Shown piece by piece: positions 1 to 13,700 of a DNA stretch of 64,000 nt. The translations under genes and the position numbers were made by a program. Each line of letters opens with the position of its first letter. Within the stretch, counting starts at the first letter, position 1. The notes beneath the pieces are model-generated. The model saw only the letters and a list, made by a program, of their open reading frames with translations, was not told the origin of the DNA and did no database searches. Origin of the DNA: Nematopogon swammerdamellus (lineage: Eukaryota; Arthropoda; Insecta; Lepidoptera; Adelidae); contig OX336343.1 of the NCBI GenBank assembly GCA_946902875.1, forward strand, positions 18,647,596-18,711,595. The letters are read 5' to 3'.

Positions 1-1736
1 GTTCGTGGACTGCAGCGTTGACAGCGTGCAGCACTTCGCCCCCTCTATTCTCAAAGTCCTTCGAGCGTTCGGTTTCACCGGACTCGTGGATTTCATCTCG
101 AAAGATGTCCACCACTTCCTGCCCTATCTGATTCCTTTTGCAGTCAAAGTTCCGCACGTCCCGACTATGATTGAGGAGATAGCATCGCTCGTGCAATGCT
201 CGTCCTCTGAATTCCTGAGCGAGAGGTTCCCCCATGTCTACACGCACATTTACTTGTATGAGAGCGACCTTGTGGCAAAGAAATCGTTTGATTTAATCGA
301 AAAGATCACGGGTACGAAGATTCTGAATTTGATCATAAATCACCACCGTGTGATCTTGATGGACCTTCTCCTACAGTACTGTTGTAATCCCGAGAAGGTG
401 CTAAAGGCGTGCAGATATCTCGCTCGCCACGACCCGGACACATCTGGAGATACCCTCGATCAGAGTTTGAGTCTGTCGCAGATCGCAGATTTTCTGCACC
501 CCAGATTTCTCGGAGTGCTGGCGTATTTCGATAACAAACTAGTGAACGCCAGAGTCGCATTGTCGGTAAAGAGGAAAGCGTTACAGAGCTTTCCGGACAT
601 CATGAAGCTCATGGGCTCTAAGTACTTGACTCCGCTTCGGTTCAAGGTACTCGCGACTCTCCGGTCCACACTGTCTCTGGCAAAGGAATTTCCAAAGATG
701 CTAGCTCAGGCGTGGAGCGCCTTCATCCACAACATCGACAGCGTCTCCCTGGGGCCACTGCTGCCCAACCTGGCCGTGTCGCTGCTGCAGCAGCTTCCGT
801 ACGCCCCTGCGGAAATTAACAAGATCTTCCAGTACCTCGTTCTGAGCAACGAGAATTTGCTCAGCACTCATATGTCGGATCTGTTCTTTCTGGAGGACAC
901 AAAAGTGTTGGAGCGGGTAAAGATGGTGATCCGAAAGCATGTGAAGCGGACCCAACCTAAGGAGTTTCTGGAGAAAGTGACGTGGTACCTCCGACACCTC
1001 AGCCAGGACATTCCCGATGTGAAACTGTATGCCTTCACTTGTTTGGACAAACTCCTGAAGGAGAACAGGCAGGAGATCCACAAGGCAGTGTTCGGCAGAA
1101 ACAATATTGATCCGGTCACGGTGCAACTTCTGGAGTGTTTGAAGACGGGTAAGTTCAAGTTTCTGGTCCAAGACCTTTTAGTAAAGTCTAACTGGATCAC
1201 TGCTACATTGGAGTGATGAATATTAAATATATTGTGTTGTATAAATATATTGTGAGTGATGGATAAATATTGAATATTAAAATAATATTGTTTTGGCGTA
1301 CTCTTCTAGTGATCCAATGCGGTGCAACGAGCAGCCGAAGGTGATGTTTTCACATCTGTGTTCAGTGGTGACTTATTTTTAAATATCTAGTTCAACAATG
1401 AATTTGTGGTGGGTGCTTGTAAGCTGGCTACCTCACGCAGCTTGTCTTTCACGAAGATCATCATACTGGTAGGTGTAATGTTTTCTTTCACAGCTTATGT
1501 GTTATGGATTCCGAACTCCACTGTTGGCCGCAGGATGTGGGGATGTGGACGGGCGGGTGCGACTCGCGAGCGGCGCGTGCCTGGGACAGCTGGGAGCGCT
1601 GGAAACGGGTCTGCTGCCGCGGCAGTACGTGCCGCCCGACCGCTCGCCCTTCGCCTTCAGCATCAGCGACGACTGCTTCGCCTCCACAGCCCTCCTTGAG
1701 CTCACCAGGGCCTTCCAGTACGAGAAGGACACCAAG
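1..1736 (+). CDS. mei-41: ATR exons 1-2: HEAT-like repeats and UME domain
   Basis: Exon 1 is read from base 2 (base 1 ends a codon) and gives about 382 residues of helical-repeat sequence. It includes [13 protein letters not shown] and ALTSL-like [10 protein letters not shown] blocks, which in human ATR lie within and before UME. The frame would stop at 1214, but a textbook donor (GTAAGT) starts at 1149. Joining 1148 to 1534 gives [14 protein letters not shown], which aligns without a gap to human LLKG-CQDANSQARL. An alternative acceptor at 1493/1494 gives the wrong frame or repeats conserved residues, so I rejected it. Exon 2 carries [10 protein letters not shown] and FSISDDCF, typical of the UME end. 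Confidence 0.9.
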
Positions 1737-4700
1737 GTCTGCTGCTATCACATTTTCGTATACGGTAGCTAGTCACAATGTATTGTATTCGAAGAGGTTA
1801 AAAAAAAACCAACGTAAAAAAATCAAAAAGAATAAAGAATGTTTACTTTGTTTTGCAGATTATGGACAACTATGCTCTGACTATCCAGGAGATCCTCAAG
1901 GTGTACGGCATCTCACCCAGTGGCAGCAAGAAGGAGGTGTGGGAGTCCTTCCCCGAACACATGCATCAGATCATGCAGCCACTGCTTTCCTCCAGGTTCC
2001 CAACTCATTTATGACCATTCTTAACTCTTTGAGAGCATCTTTCATGAGTCTTCGTCTACTAAGATCTCCCGTCCTATTTTGTACAATTGAAAAAGAAAAT
2101 ATAGATTTTGTCTTTGAATGGCTTCACCAGACGTAACTGGGGACAAACAGAGGGATCCAAGCGGAATTAGGGTTAATACATAAAAGTTATTCATGTCTAG
2201 CAGACAATACTTTGGAATATGAACAATAGTTCTACAGTAATTTTGTTTAAAAATTAAATTTAGGGCTTTTAACATTAATTTGTTAATATAAGCCCCATAG
2301 TATTCATCTTCTCTATCTTCTCTGGGCCCTAAGGGATAGATGTTTAACAAAATCCAACACAATTACTAAATCCATCTCACTTGGGCTCGCCAACAGTTTA
2401 TGTATGACAAATTGAACCAAGCAATTCCCTTTGTAAATCCTCGTTCTGGCCACACTCCATCAGCAAATCGTACATCCTGCTTGTTACTCTGGTTAAAATT
2501 TGGTAAATCTCTCTTTTTCATCAGGAATTTAAATTTATTCAATGGAATGTGGCCAGAACGAAGTCTTTCAGCTAGCGCTATTTTAGGCTTTTGTAAATTG
2601 CACGCCTGGAACCAGGGATTTTGTTTAATTTACAGATACTTTTTGGCGTTCCCAGCTCAGCCTAAGAAGACTCATCCATTGTTTGGATCTGCACACGCTG
2701 CAAGCTTCATCGAGTGGGCTTACAAGTCAGTATTAAAGGATATCTATTTGTTGCACTTACGTTGGTGGTCGGTGTTGTGTGTTGTGAATTTTTTGCAATC
2801 CCCGTCAGTGCCATTCAAGCGATACCTACTGTTTTACGAATGCAACCGGGGGCAAATGTAGGACCTTTTCCCCTTACCTTACTAGGTGGTAGTCTATAAC
2901 CCGCCGTCGTGGGTCAAAATGGCCATGAAATTGTTTCTTGTTTATGAGAAGCTCTGGCACGGCACTTATTTCAGACGCAAAAATGGTGTAAGCAATGGAT
3001 TGAAATGATGGGTGTTTGGCAGCATCACCAGCTGATCCTGCCAAACATAAAAAACATAGATGGCTGCTGCTCTGTAACAGATAGTGTGTTGCAGTTGGGC
3101 GGGGCAGCTGATCCCACTGATGGAGTCGGAGTCGGTGCAGGAGCTGCTGCGCTCTGTGTACCCGAGCATGAAGCGGGACGTGCGCACGCTGCTCCTCTTC
3201 CTGCCCTACATGCTGCTACACGCCGTCATGACGCCCGCTCACCATGAGTACATATACGAAGAGATGATACATGTTGTCGGTACGTGTTGCTCATTTCCAT
3301 AAAGATTCCATACGAAAATTGTTTAGTTCAATTTGATTTATGGTTTCAGTGTGGCTTATGGGCCTTACAGAATTAAACTTGTCGTTCCAAAGCCTTTTTT
3401 TAAACGGTGAATTAGTATTGAGTTTCAGAGGGGTAACGCGGCGAGCGTGCTGGGTACACTTGGCGTCGGCAGAGACGGGGCTTAAGCGGACTTTTCAGAA
3501 ATGTATTTTTTGTAGGTTTTCTAAATATTAATTTTAGATTAGTTTTAGTGTATTAGTGTATAGTTGTATTTTGTAGGTATTACTGTTTCCGCCATTTATT
3601 GCAACTTGTGATGAGAATATAATTTAAGTTCGTCAGAAACTTCTAACTCCTAAATAATGTATAATTTTAAATTAACATGCCAAAATTATTCCTCATCCGC
3701 CTTACTCTTCAGGAACGGATTCCGTAAACAGTCAGAGTCGGTGCTCGAGTGAGAGAAACATTTACAGGCTGCTCGATTCCATCGGCGGTACACACGAAGT
3801 GACATCCAACCAGACCGAAGATAGCAACCAGGTGGAGTTCTTTTATTCTCTTCATAATAATGAAGATATAGAACTTGGTTTTCATGAACTTTCCGGGCCC
3901 ATCTTGTCAATAGAATAGACTAATTCTGACTGACGAAGGCTCGACGCAAGCCGAAGTGCCTAGCGCGCTGTAAGAGATCAAGATTGGCTAATCAATTGGA
4001 CATGTGCTCGATCAAAACCTTCTGATACTTGCAATGGGCGAGATTTTTATGTTTATGTTTGTTTAATTCATCATAAAAAACACACTGTTCACAATTATAT
4101 TTGTTTCACAGGGATTAGTATGCTATGCCAGTTATTTTTCATATTCGTACAAATACTTAATGTAGAATGTTGTCAATTTACATGATTGCAATAAACATTT
4201 TAACATTAATTCTAGCATCTTAATATTAATTAAGATGTTCATTTCCATCATAGAATCCAACAGCATTTGCCTCACTTGGGACTGGAACTTTCTGTCACTA
4301 TTTTCATCTTTTATTTGTATAGGAATTATCCCATAAAATTTTGGACCGATAATGTTCAGGTCCCTCTCAGCTAAGGTGAGCCGATATGTCACTGATGTGT
4401 TAAGTGAAGTCACATCAGTTTCCCACTGGACTAGGCAGAGACAACGGATCCTCTATGTGCACAACAGAACTCGCATATCGATTTATATGTATTGATGCTG
4501 TGCCCATCCTGAAACGTGTACATTGTTTCTTGCAGGTACAGTTGAAGTGCTGTAAGACGGTCTACATGTTGCTGGACTTCCTGAATCGATGGATGTTGGA
4601 GTGGTGTCACAGCAAGCACCATCCCACGCAGAATGAAAATTACAAGTATGTACCATTAAAAAATCTGTCAAGTGCGAGTTTTACTCGCGCACGGAGGTTT

Positions 4701-7700
4701 CCGTATCTATCCGCTATCAATAATATCCGCCTATATTTTGTCTTTCAACAATGCAATGTATAAAAGCCTGTGGCGCCATCTATTATTCAGTAGCGTGACT
4801 AATCGATTTTTCGTACGTTTGTTGTATGGGAGCCCCCCTTAAAATTAACATTTTTTTTTTTTATTATTTGTTGTTATATCCGCCATAGTAACACATATTC
4901 TGTGAAAATTTCAACGGGCTACCTATTACGGTTCAAGAGATACAGCCCTCGGACAGACGGACAGACGGCGGAGGCTTAGTAATAGGTTTCCGTACGGGAT
5001 ACGCAAACCTAAAAAATATTAAAAATAAAACTTCTTGCCCAGTTCTTCCTTACAGATTACATCGCTGAACAGGAAAAACAAATATTAAGTCGAACCATAC
5101 TAAATATGCATTTGTGTTTTTACATGAAGATAAGTAAGAAAACTGTTTATTTTACATTTGATAATACATAGTACACTTACTGCTAAATTTACCAAATCGG
5201 CTCAGCCTGTGCCGGGGAAGAACAGAAACCTTTTCCTGGCGATGATTTTCAGCCGCTGCCGTGTGTGTGTGTGTGTATGGAAAATTTCGCCAGTTCCATT
5301 TCAATGTGAAGATGTTTACATAGTGCCTACTTATAAATAAATAACCTATACTACTGCTCACAAGAAAGCAATTCATCCGATTACTATATGCTGCTGTAGG
5401 AAGTAGCTGCCATGCTAGTGTTTGTGCTACTTTTGACAGATCTCAATATTTGTATGTGTACATACATAACATACAAATGGTCGGATTTTCGGGGGACATT
5501 CCAGGGTCGAACTATCGCAACATATTTTTCAAGCAATATTTTTTTTAAATTTTATTTCATTCACTTTAAATAAATTTGATTTACCTAATAATATTGTTAT
5601 AAACCCTTACTTAATAATTTAAAATTATAATTATTTATATATTAATATTTATAGATTTTTTTTTTTATTACTATAAGGACAGAAAAAAAAGGGATTGTCT
5701 GTCCGATGCAATATTTTCTTAAAAAATCTCTATCGATTGTTCAGTTTTATCCAAGGAATGTTGGCGCAAATCATCATCATTGCAAGATCAAAAAAAAAAT
5801 CTTGCTGATTCATTCCTCTCACTTTACCTTCATGCGCAATTGAGCTTATGTGTTTTTCGACATTTGACTTTCTTGAATAATGAATCAGTATATTGCACAC
5901 GTTGCATTGTACCTGCCCATTATGAAAATTCAGCTCAGGATAATCCCTTATCCACCTGTTAACCGTGTCTTCACGGGGCACTCTCCGGGGTGGCATTTTT
6001 TTTTTTACACAAATTTGCAAGAACAAACACTTATTATCCAAATATAATATGAATACTAAAATCACATCTGTAAACGAGAAAAACGAGATTTCAGTGAAAA
6101 GCAGACATTTTTTATTTTAACGAGTTGCTAAGCGACGTTTTTTACATTATTCGAGTTTTGACATTTTACAAATTTATTCTTTTCCTGCCTGTCGCGAACA
6201 CACATCTAATGCGATGCGACGCTCGATCGCGCCCGCGCCGCGCCGCCGTGTGTAGGTAGGTACTGTATGCTCCTCGAATACTACACACTAGACACTACGC
6301 AGGCACAATAATAGGGAAGGTACTCTTTTCTATTCATGTGATAGGTGCGACCGCGCGGAGGCGATGCGGCAAAGCTTCCATGTGCGCCGCGCGCCATTTA
6401 AATTTTTCCAAAGATTATCAAACAATATTATTACCTGTCTCTTTAGTAGGTTAGTAGGTTAATAGGTAGTAGTTAGTAGGTTAGTTAGGTTTTATTTTCT
6501 AAAGAATGGTACCTAGTTTGAATTCGGCATTTTCGAAAATTGTGCATACCTACATTTTGTAAGTTAATTTTCATTACGGAGAAGGCATTTAACCTTCTTA
6601 CTTTTAAATATACAGGTCGGTTAACTAAAGCTGGCACGTACACAGTACTCACACCAATGCAATTACCCGCGTGCGAGTGAGACAGATCGGGTTTTCGTGA
6701 TGCGTATGCAGTGCGACGTCTCACTCACACGCGGGCAATTGCATTGGTGTGAGTACTGTGTACGTGCCAGCTTTAGTTAACCAACCTGTACTTTTATTAA
6801 AATGTATATTTTAAAAGTATATTTAAAACTTATAAATATGAAAGAATTAATAAGTAGTACTTATTAATACTTTCATATTAAGTATTCATATTAGGTATAA
6901 TTATTATGGCGCGGCGCGCGCGGCTATGCGAATGCGGCCCTGGAATGTCCCCCACAATCCGACCTTTAACACACGACAATCAGGGTAAGCAGAATAATCG
7001 GTGTTGTGCTATAAGGACTCTGGCAAATTACAGCACAACACCGACCACCACGTTTAGCACAGTATTCGAACAAGATTCAATCGATCAAGCAGCAAATAAT
7101 GCACGAAGAACCCACCTGCTGCATGACTAGGTGGAAGGACTGCGCCAAGGTGAGAAGTGGCTACCCTCTCGCCCTTTAGCGCAGTATCTTGTCCTTATTC
7201 CTCTTACTACATGCACGGGGAGAGATACAGTGGGGCTATTCTTTTTAAGTGCCGGCCCCACACGGTACTTGTATGTATGTTACATTGTAAATGAATCGGA
7301 AACTATTTGCAGGAGCGTAAAGCAGTTTGTGGAGAAGTGGGACAAGCTGAGCGTGTCCCGCGGCAACCTGGCGTGCGGGCAGCTGGAGCGAGCGCTGCAG
7401 CAGCTGGAGCTGTACATGCTGGAGTGTCGCGAGCGGATGCAGGCGCAGCTCCCCTTCCTCGCCGGCATCTACGCCTCGCTGGACGAACCTGACGCTGTCG
7501 CCGGTTAGTACAAGATGATGCAACCTGGCGTGCGGGCAGCTGGAGCGAGCGCTGCAGCAGCTGGAGCTGTACATGCTGGAGTGTCACGAGCGGATGCAGG
7601 CGCAGCTCCCCTTCCTCGCCGGCATCTACGCCTCGCTGGACGAACCTGACGCTGTCGCCGGTTAGTACAAGGTGATGCAACCTGGCGTGCGGGCAGCTGG

Positions 7701-10700
7701 AGCGAGCGCTGCAGCAGCTGGAGCTGTACATGCTGGAGTGTCGCGAGCGGATGCAGGCGCAGCTCCCCTTCCTCGCCGGCATCTACGCCTCGCTGGACGA
7801 ACCTGACGCTGTCGCCGGTTAGTACAAGATGATGAGAACAGGCAGAGCCGACTGTCATTGTCTCCCTCTACGGAGACAAGCCATGCTGCATCGTCTTAGC
7901 CCCACTGCGACGTTGCTATCGCTTACTCGCTCTCGCTTGCCCACCGATGACAGGAGTGAGAGAGAAACACGAAGATTGCGACGGTCGCCCGATGAAGGGT
8001 GAGCGATTTCATGTTTCTCTCTCGCTCCTGTCATCGGTAGGCAAGCGAGAGCGAGTAAGCGATAGCAACGTCGCAGTGGGGCTGTGACGATGCAGCATGG
8101 CTTGTCTCCATAGAGGGAGACAAGACAATGGCAGTCGGCTCTGGGACAGGAGAATAGGAGAGGTGTAGATTCGGGTAATGTACTATGAGGGAGATGTGAT
8201 TTTTCTTATGGAAAGCTGAAATAGTTGGTCACTGAACCTGCTACATCTGTGATGTCAGCTCAATACACCTTGTATCGTGTTAGCTAGCCGGGCATATTGG
8301 ATTTGGTAGTAGAAAAAAATTGTGATTATATAGGTGTAAGGTGTGCTTAAGATGGGAACGCCTTACTTTCTATGTGTACGATTTTTGACTTCTTACTTTT
8401 GTGTAAATGGGTGCTAGGGTCCATCGTAGATCGAACAACAAGTATGAGCAGTCCTTTACGATGTTTCATCTTATTTACTATTGCTCTACTATTGCTGCTC
8501 CTATAATGTTCACTCTATAAGCTTTTCGTATCTAAATGTACCAAACGCCTCTTCCACCTTCCCCTCAGACCTAAAACTTGACTTCTGCACATCAGAGTGA
8601 ACATTGCTGCTCAAGCAATAAAGTTTGGCAAAAACTGTGCCTCACACATCCTATATATCGTATCCTCATTCACGGCACATGTTCATCATTGATGAACATG
8701 TGCCGTGAATGAGTCATCAAGCGTTGCTGCAAATTTTGGAATGTTCATTTATTCTCCCAGTTCTCCCTAGCCTAGAAATTGTGTCTGAGACATGGTCCTT
8801 CGACCCGGATGAGTATGAAAAGTGAAAGGTCTGTGACATTTTGTTATCTATTATATATAACAAATATATGCATTTAGGTGCTACTATCGAACAGGGCAAT
8901 ATTTAATAGGAAATAATAATTGAACTGCACAAAGGTTACATTACTTATAATTTTTTTTTTTTTTTTATGGAACCTGACACGGTTGGCTACTTCACCTACA
9001 ACATCCGTGATGTCAGCCCATAACACCGGGTGAGCTAGGTGCCATGTCAGTGCTTCCCTTCGGTCGTGCCGGCTACACTGAACTGGACGGAAAACACAAA
9101 CTACATAGCCGTTTCGACCGACGTTTCATTCAGTACGGTGGTACCAACCCGGGCGGGTTGAACCCTACCACCTAGTAGGGTAAGAAGGGAAGGGACCTAC
9201 AGTTTTACGTGGAATCCGAACCACGGTCAGCCTCCAGTCGGTCCGGTCGAGCGGTCACCCATCCAAGTATTGACCGGCCCAGCGTTGCTTAACAATCAAT
9301 AGCGACAGTCGACTGTCTGCACCACTGAGCTATCGAGGCTGACAAAAAGTGAACAGTGAACATAGTATAAGTACGATACTTATACTGTTCACCGTTGCCG
9401 TACTGACACAGGCGTTAGCGGCGGCAGCGGGGATGGGAGTTTGGTGGTTGCTTGGCATTCCGCGCATGCTTTCGAAGTGGGCGATTAAAACAACCGCACT
9501 ATATAGTATTGAACGAACACGGCAGGTATCTTGACGCTGAAGCGATCGGAACCTTCGCTGAAGGAGCTGGTGCTGGCGCACGAGGTGACGGGCCGGGTGC
9601 AGGACGCTGCCTTCTGCTACGAACGTCTCGCGCAGGACGCACAGTTGGACCGACACAGTCTGCAGGTACTCTCTTCAAAGTGAAGGCTAGCTTTTTTAAA
9701 TCTTTTCTTTTTTAAGGCTTTAGCCATTTTTGGCTATGCCAGCCCCATAGTAACTATATTGAAATTTTAATCTACTTCTCAGCCTGTGACTTTACAAAAA
9801 AACTTAGTATGAATTCAAAATTTTCCCCCTGAGTTCGTCCCAAGGTTTCATGTACTTTAAAAACAGATTGGGTCTGTCAAAGGGTAGCTTACGCTGTCGT
9901 CATTTCCACGCACTATATTCAGATATTAATTAGAGATTCAGATATTAGTTACTCTCTCTGTCCTATATTAATAAACCTTTTAGCCCTTACCAGCAATCAT
10001 ACTATTGTTGTTATAATGAGCAAAGTGTAGTTAGTTATAAACCAGCTTTCCATGCACAGCAAGAGATAAATACCTTTATACAACTTGAACACCTATATTC
10101 TTCCACAAAATATTTTACAGAGAATACACTGAACATGCCAGTGTTACATGTCGAGTTTGCACGATTATCCTCGCAACATTTCTTTCATTAACTTATCACA
10201 TACCACGTTAGGTCACAAGAAGGCGTCAAAAAGTGGCCTAAAATAGGTCACGTAGTATGGGTACGAGCCCTTACCTTTACAGAACTATGTGCCAGACTAA
10301 GCAAATATAACTGGTCCCCGATAAAGAAATATGAATGCTAGGAACTCCACTGGTGGCGTCTGCCATCGGTGGTACACGCGATCTGAATTTGTTAGCCTAA
10401 CCATAGATCTAACTTAACTAACAGAGGAGCCAAACGACTGATGATTGCAGGGCATGGTGGCGTGTTACCTGAGCCTGGACCAGCCGTTCACCGCGTACCG
10501 GCTGCTGAGCGAGCGGGAGGACGAGGAGGACTCGCTGGCGGGGCTCGCGGCCGAGCCGCTCTGGAGGCTCGGCCGCTGGGAGCAGCTGGAGGAGCTCCTC
10601 GACAAACCAGCCGTCAGTCTCCTTCCTTACATACTCTTATATCTGTCTGTCTGTTACTCATAAGCAAATCCAGATGACCTCTGGCCCTCTGAGATATCGT

Positions 10701-13700
10701 CCGTTGCAGCTGACTTGTTGAATTGGATATATATTTAACCCACTTCTTCTTGAGTGCAAAGGAAACGGCTTACGAATGCAAAGTTGAATTTAGACATTAA
10801 TTACTATATTTAATTATGCCTTCAGCCAGTTTGCCCTGACTTTTTAAAATAGTTTTATTGAGTTTCGTGGTCTTGCTGACTTCATGTCCATTTGGGAATA
10901 TCGACATGAGAGTGCGACAAAAGTGTTGTACACTTATTATCACTTATCTATCATTGATACTCATTGTACACTTATCATCACTTATCTATCATTGATACTC
11001 ATTGTACACTTATCATCACTTATCTATCATTGATACTCATTATACATTTATCATCACTTATCTATCATTGATACTCACTCATTGTACACTTATTATCACT
11101 TGTCTCTCATTGATACTCATTGTACACTTATCATCACTTATCTATCATTGATACTCATTGTACGCTTATCATCACTTATCTATCATTGATACTCACTCAT
11201 TGTACACTTATCATCACTTGTCTCTCATTGAGCAAGTGCACAATTAGATGTTCTGCTTTTGCCACATCACGTTATATTTCCATTAAAATCCTTTATATGG
11301 CAGTTAAATATTACATCTTCATTTTAGAAAGGGCATAATGAATTTTTGATTCTTTACACATATTGACAGTCGAAATGTACCGACAACTGGGGCCTGCTGT
11401 TCGGGCGTATTCTGGTGTCGTACCGCGGCGGGTCTCGCGAGAACTTCGACAGCAGCTGGCGCGACGGCGTGAGTCGCCTGCTGACCCAACTGGAAGACGG
11501 GGCGGCGCGCGGGGGCGCCGGTGCGGGCGGCGGCGGCGGCCTCGAGAACATGCTCAACTTGCATATTTTGACCGAGGCGAGACATGCTGAGGAAACCTTG
11601 CATCGGTGAGGCACACTTGGCTGCCATAGGGCTAAGCAATCAATTTCTCTTTATTGAACTCTAAGTGACCCATGATCCTAAAACATCTGTTAGCGAGATA
11701 TAATCTGGAAAGAACTCCTTCTCAAATAAATTTGTGTCGTGAATAGAAGTTGCTTCAATGTTCAGATTGCCTTTCCTTGTCTAAATTGGTGCCACTGAAC
11801 TTCATGTAGTCAGTCGAACACGGTAACGAAAAGTGTTTGCAATGCTTTTTCGTCACCTCCGCACAACGCGCACTGGGCAGGGATTGCCTCCCTACATGCT
11901 GGAGTTACGGGACTTAGCAGATCATTCCTCCACAGAACTGGTAAACTCTTGAACGCTCTCCCTGCCCACATATTTCCGTGAATATGCACCTGTCAGGGCA
12001 GTTTGGCATTCGCTACCGCCGCATGCAACCGAATATCCATGGGTGTCATTAGACGCCGTATGCTTGGCTAGGTGCCACATCTGTTGTTTCTATAAACAAT
12101 AATATTGCTACAAGAGCGCCGGTAGACTTTCTCGTCACTCAGCCCTGAATGACATCATTAAGAGAGCCCTAAATTCAATAAATGTTCCATCAGTTTTTGA
12201 ACCAGTAGGTCTGAGTAGGGATGACGGGAAGAGACCGGACGGGATGACGCTGACACCTTGGTCCAGGGGCAGGGCTCTGGTGTGGGACGCTACGTGCGCA
12301 GATACTTTGGCTGATTCCCACGTACTTGCGTCTTCACGGACATCTGGCGCCGCTGCCGAATCAACCGCTCGCTCTAAGCACATAAAATACTCGGCCATTA
12401 AAGTTAATTATGACTTCCTCGCATTCGCCGTCGAGACTATGGGTACTTGGAGTAAAGAATCAAAAACATTTGTTCGGTCCATAGTTTCTAAACTAACAGA
12501 AATGTCAGGAGCCTAATTGCGAAACATTCCTCAGACAACGGATAGCCCTTGCTATCCAGCGTGGAAATGCAGCGAGTGTTTTAGGTACCCTTCGCGGTCA
12601 TTTCGGAGACAGTTTAAACGAGATTTTTTATATATTATAGATTTTAGTTAATTGTCTATTTAGTACCTATTTTTGTTGTTGAGTAAATAAATTCATCTAA
12701 TAATATTCTAAAAATGTGCAATTTATCCTACAATGGTTTCCTAAAATGTACCTACAATGGTGTGGAATGACTTGTTTATAGAGGGCTCAACATTATATTA
12801 ACTTTACCCTGTGTAATCCAAAATTGTTTACGTCTTATATCTTCTTTGTACAAGGAATATTAGACACATGTTGCCCACAGACTGAGAGCGCTGCCGGACG
12901 GTGCGCACGAGTGTGCTTCGCTGTCGCGCGAGCTGCTGGAGTGCTGGCGCCTGCGCGCGTGCCTTGTGCAGTCGGACGTGCGTACGCTGGAGCCCTTGCT
13001 GCGCTGTCGACGCATACTGCTTCAACAGACGCAGGTATAATTACTTATAGGTATAAGTTATAATTAGTCATCTCCAAAGTGTGGTAGGTCTTAAAAGCAC
13101 TTGGTGGCCGTCATGGTCTTTTTTTTTTCTTCACACAACAACTCAAATAATTACAAATACAAATAAACATATAACATGTGACGAAAAGGGAGCCCTCTCA
13201 GCTAACTCACTATCCGAGACAGCGAAGGTGATTGATTATCAGGTGCTCCCCTTTCCAACCAAGGACCAGACTAAAACAAACAAACAACAATGACATTTAT
13301 TATACAAAAAAATTATAATAACTAACTAACATAACTAAATGACATAACATACAATTTGACAAGCCTGTGTGTGTGAGGGTGAGAGTGTGTGGGTGAATGT
13401 TGGATGTGTGATCATGCCGTGTGTGCGTTGTGTGTCCGAACCTTTGAGGGAGTGGTACCTATTTACTTTGCACAGAGTGGAGATAAATTCTTGAAGTATT
13501 TTTTAAGATAACCAACTGGGTCTTTCGCGCCGGAGGAGGGAGATCGTTCCAGCACTTGGTGGCCGAGTACCTAAAACTTCCCCTACATTTTACGGATTTG
13601 TGGAGCGGTATTATGAGAAGCCGGTCGCGCGCCCTCGTGTTGTGCGCGTGCGTGTCGCGCGACCAGTCCAGCTTCTTGAATAGGTACTCGGGCACTTCGT

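Larger units (their letters stand above)
5479..6964 (-). mobile_element. TIR element carrying a CGGBP1/BED-like zinc-finger ORF
   Basis: The ends are inverted repeats of about 29 bases (5479-5508 and 6936-6964) sharing GGTCGGATT and GGGGACATTCCAGGG. They enclose the zinc-finger ORF and an internal long inverted repeat. I found no matching target duplication at the TIR edges, so the true ends are unproven. It lies in ATR intron 7. Confidence 0.65.

Noticed and set aside
1149..1216. End of the 403-codon frame after 1148 as the true ATR C-terminus
   Set aside because: A strong GTAAGT donor at 1149 and gapless alignment of exon 2 from 1534 show this is intron; the kinase domain follows downstream.
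7303..7858. Minus-strand frames of 109-159 codons across the ATR exon 8 repeats
   Set aside because: They are antisense shadows repeated because the DNA is triplicated.
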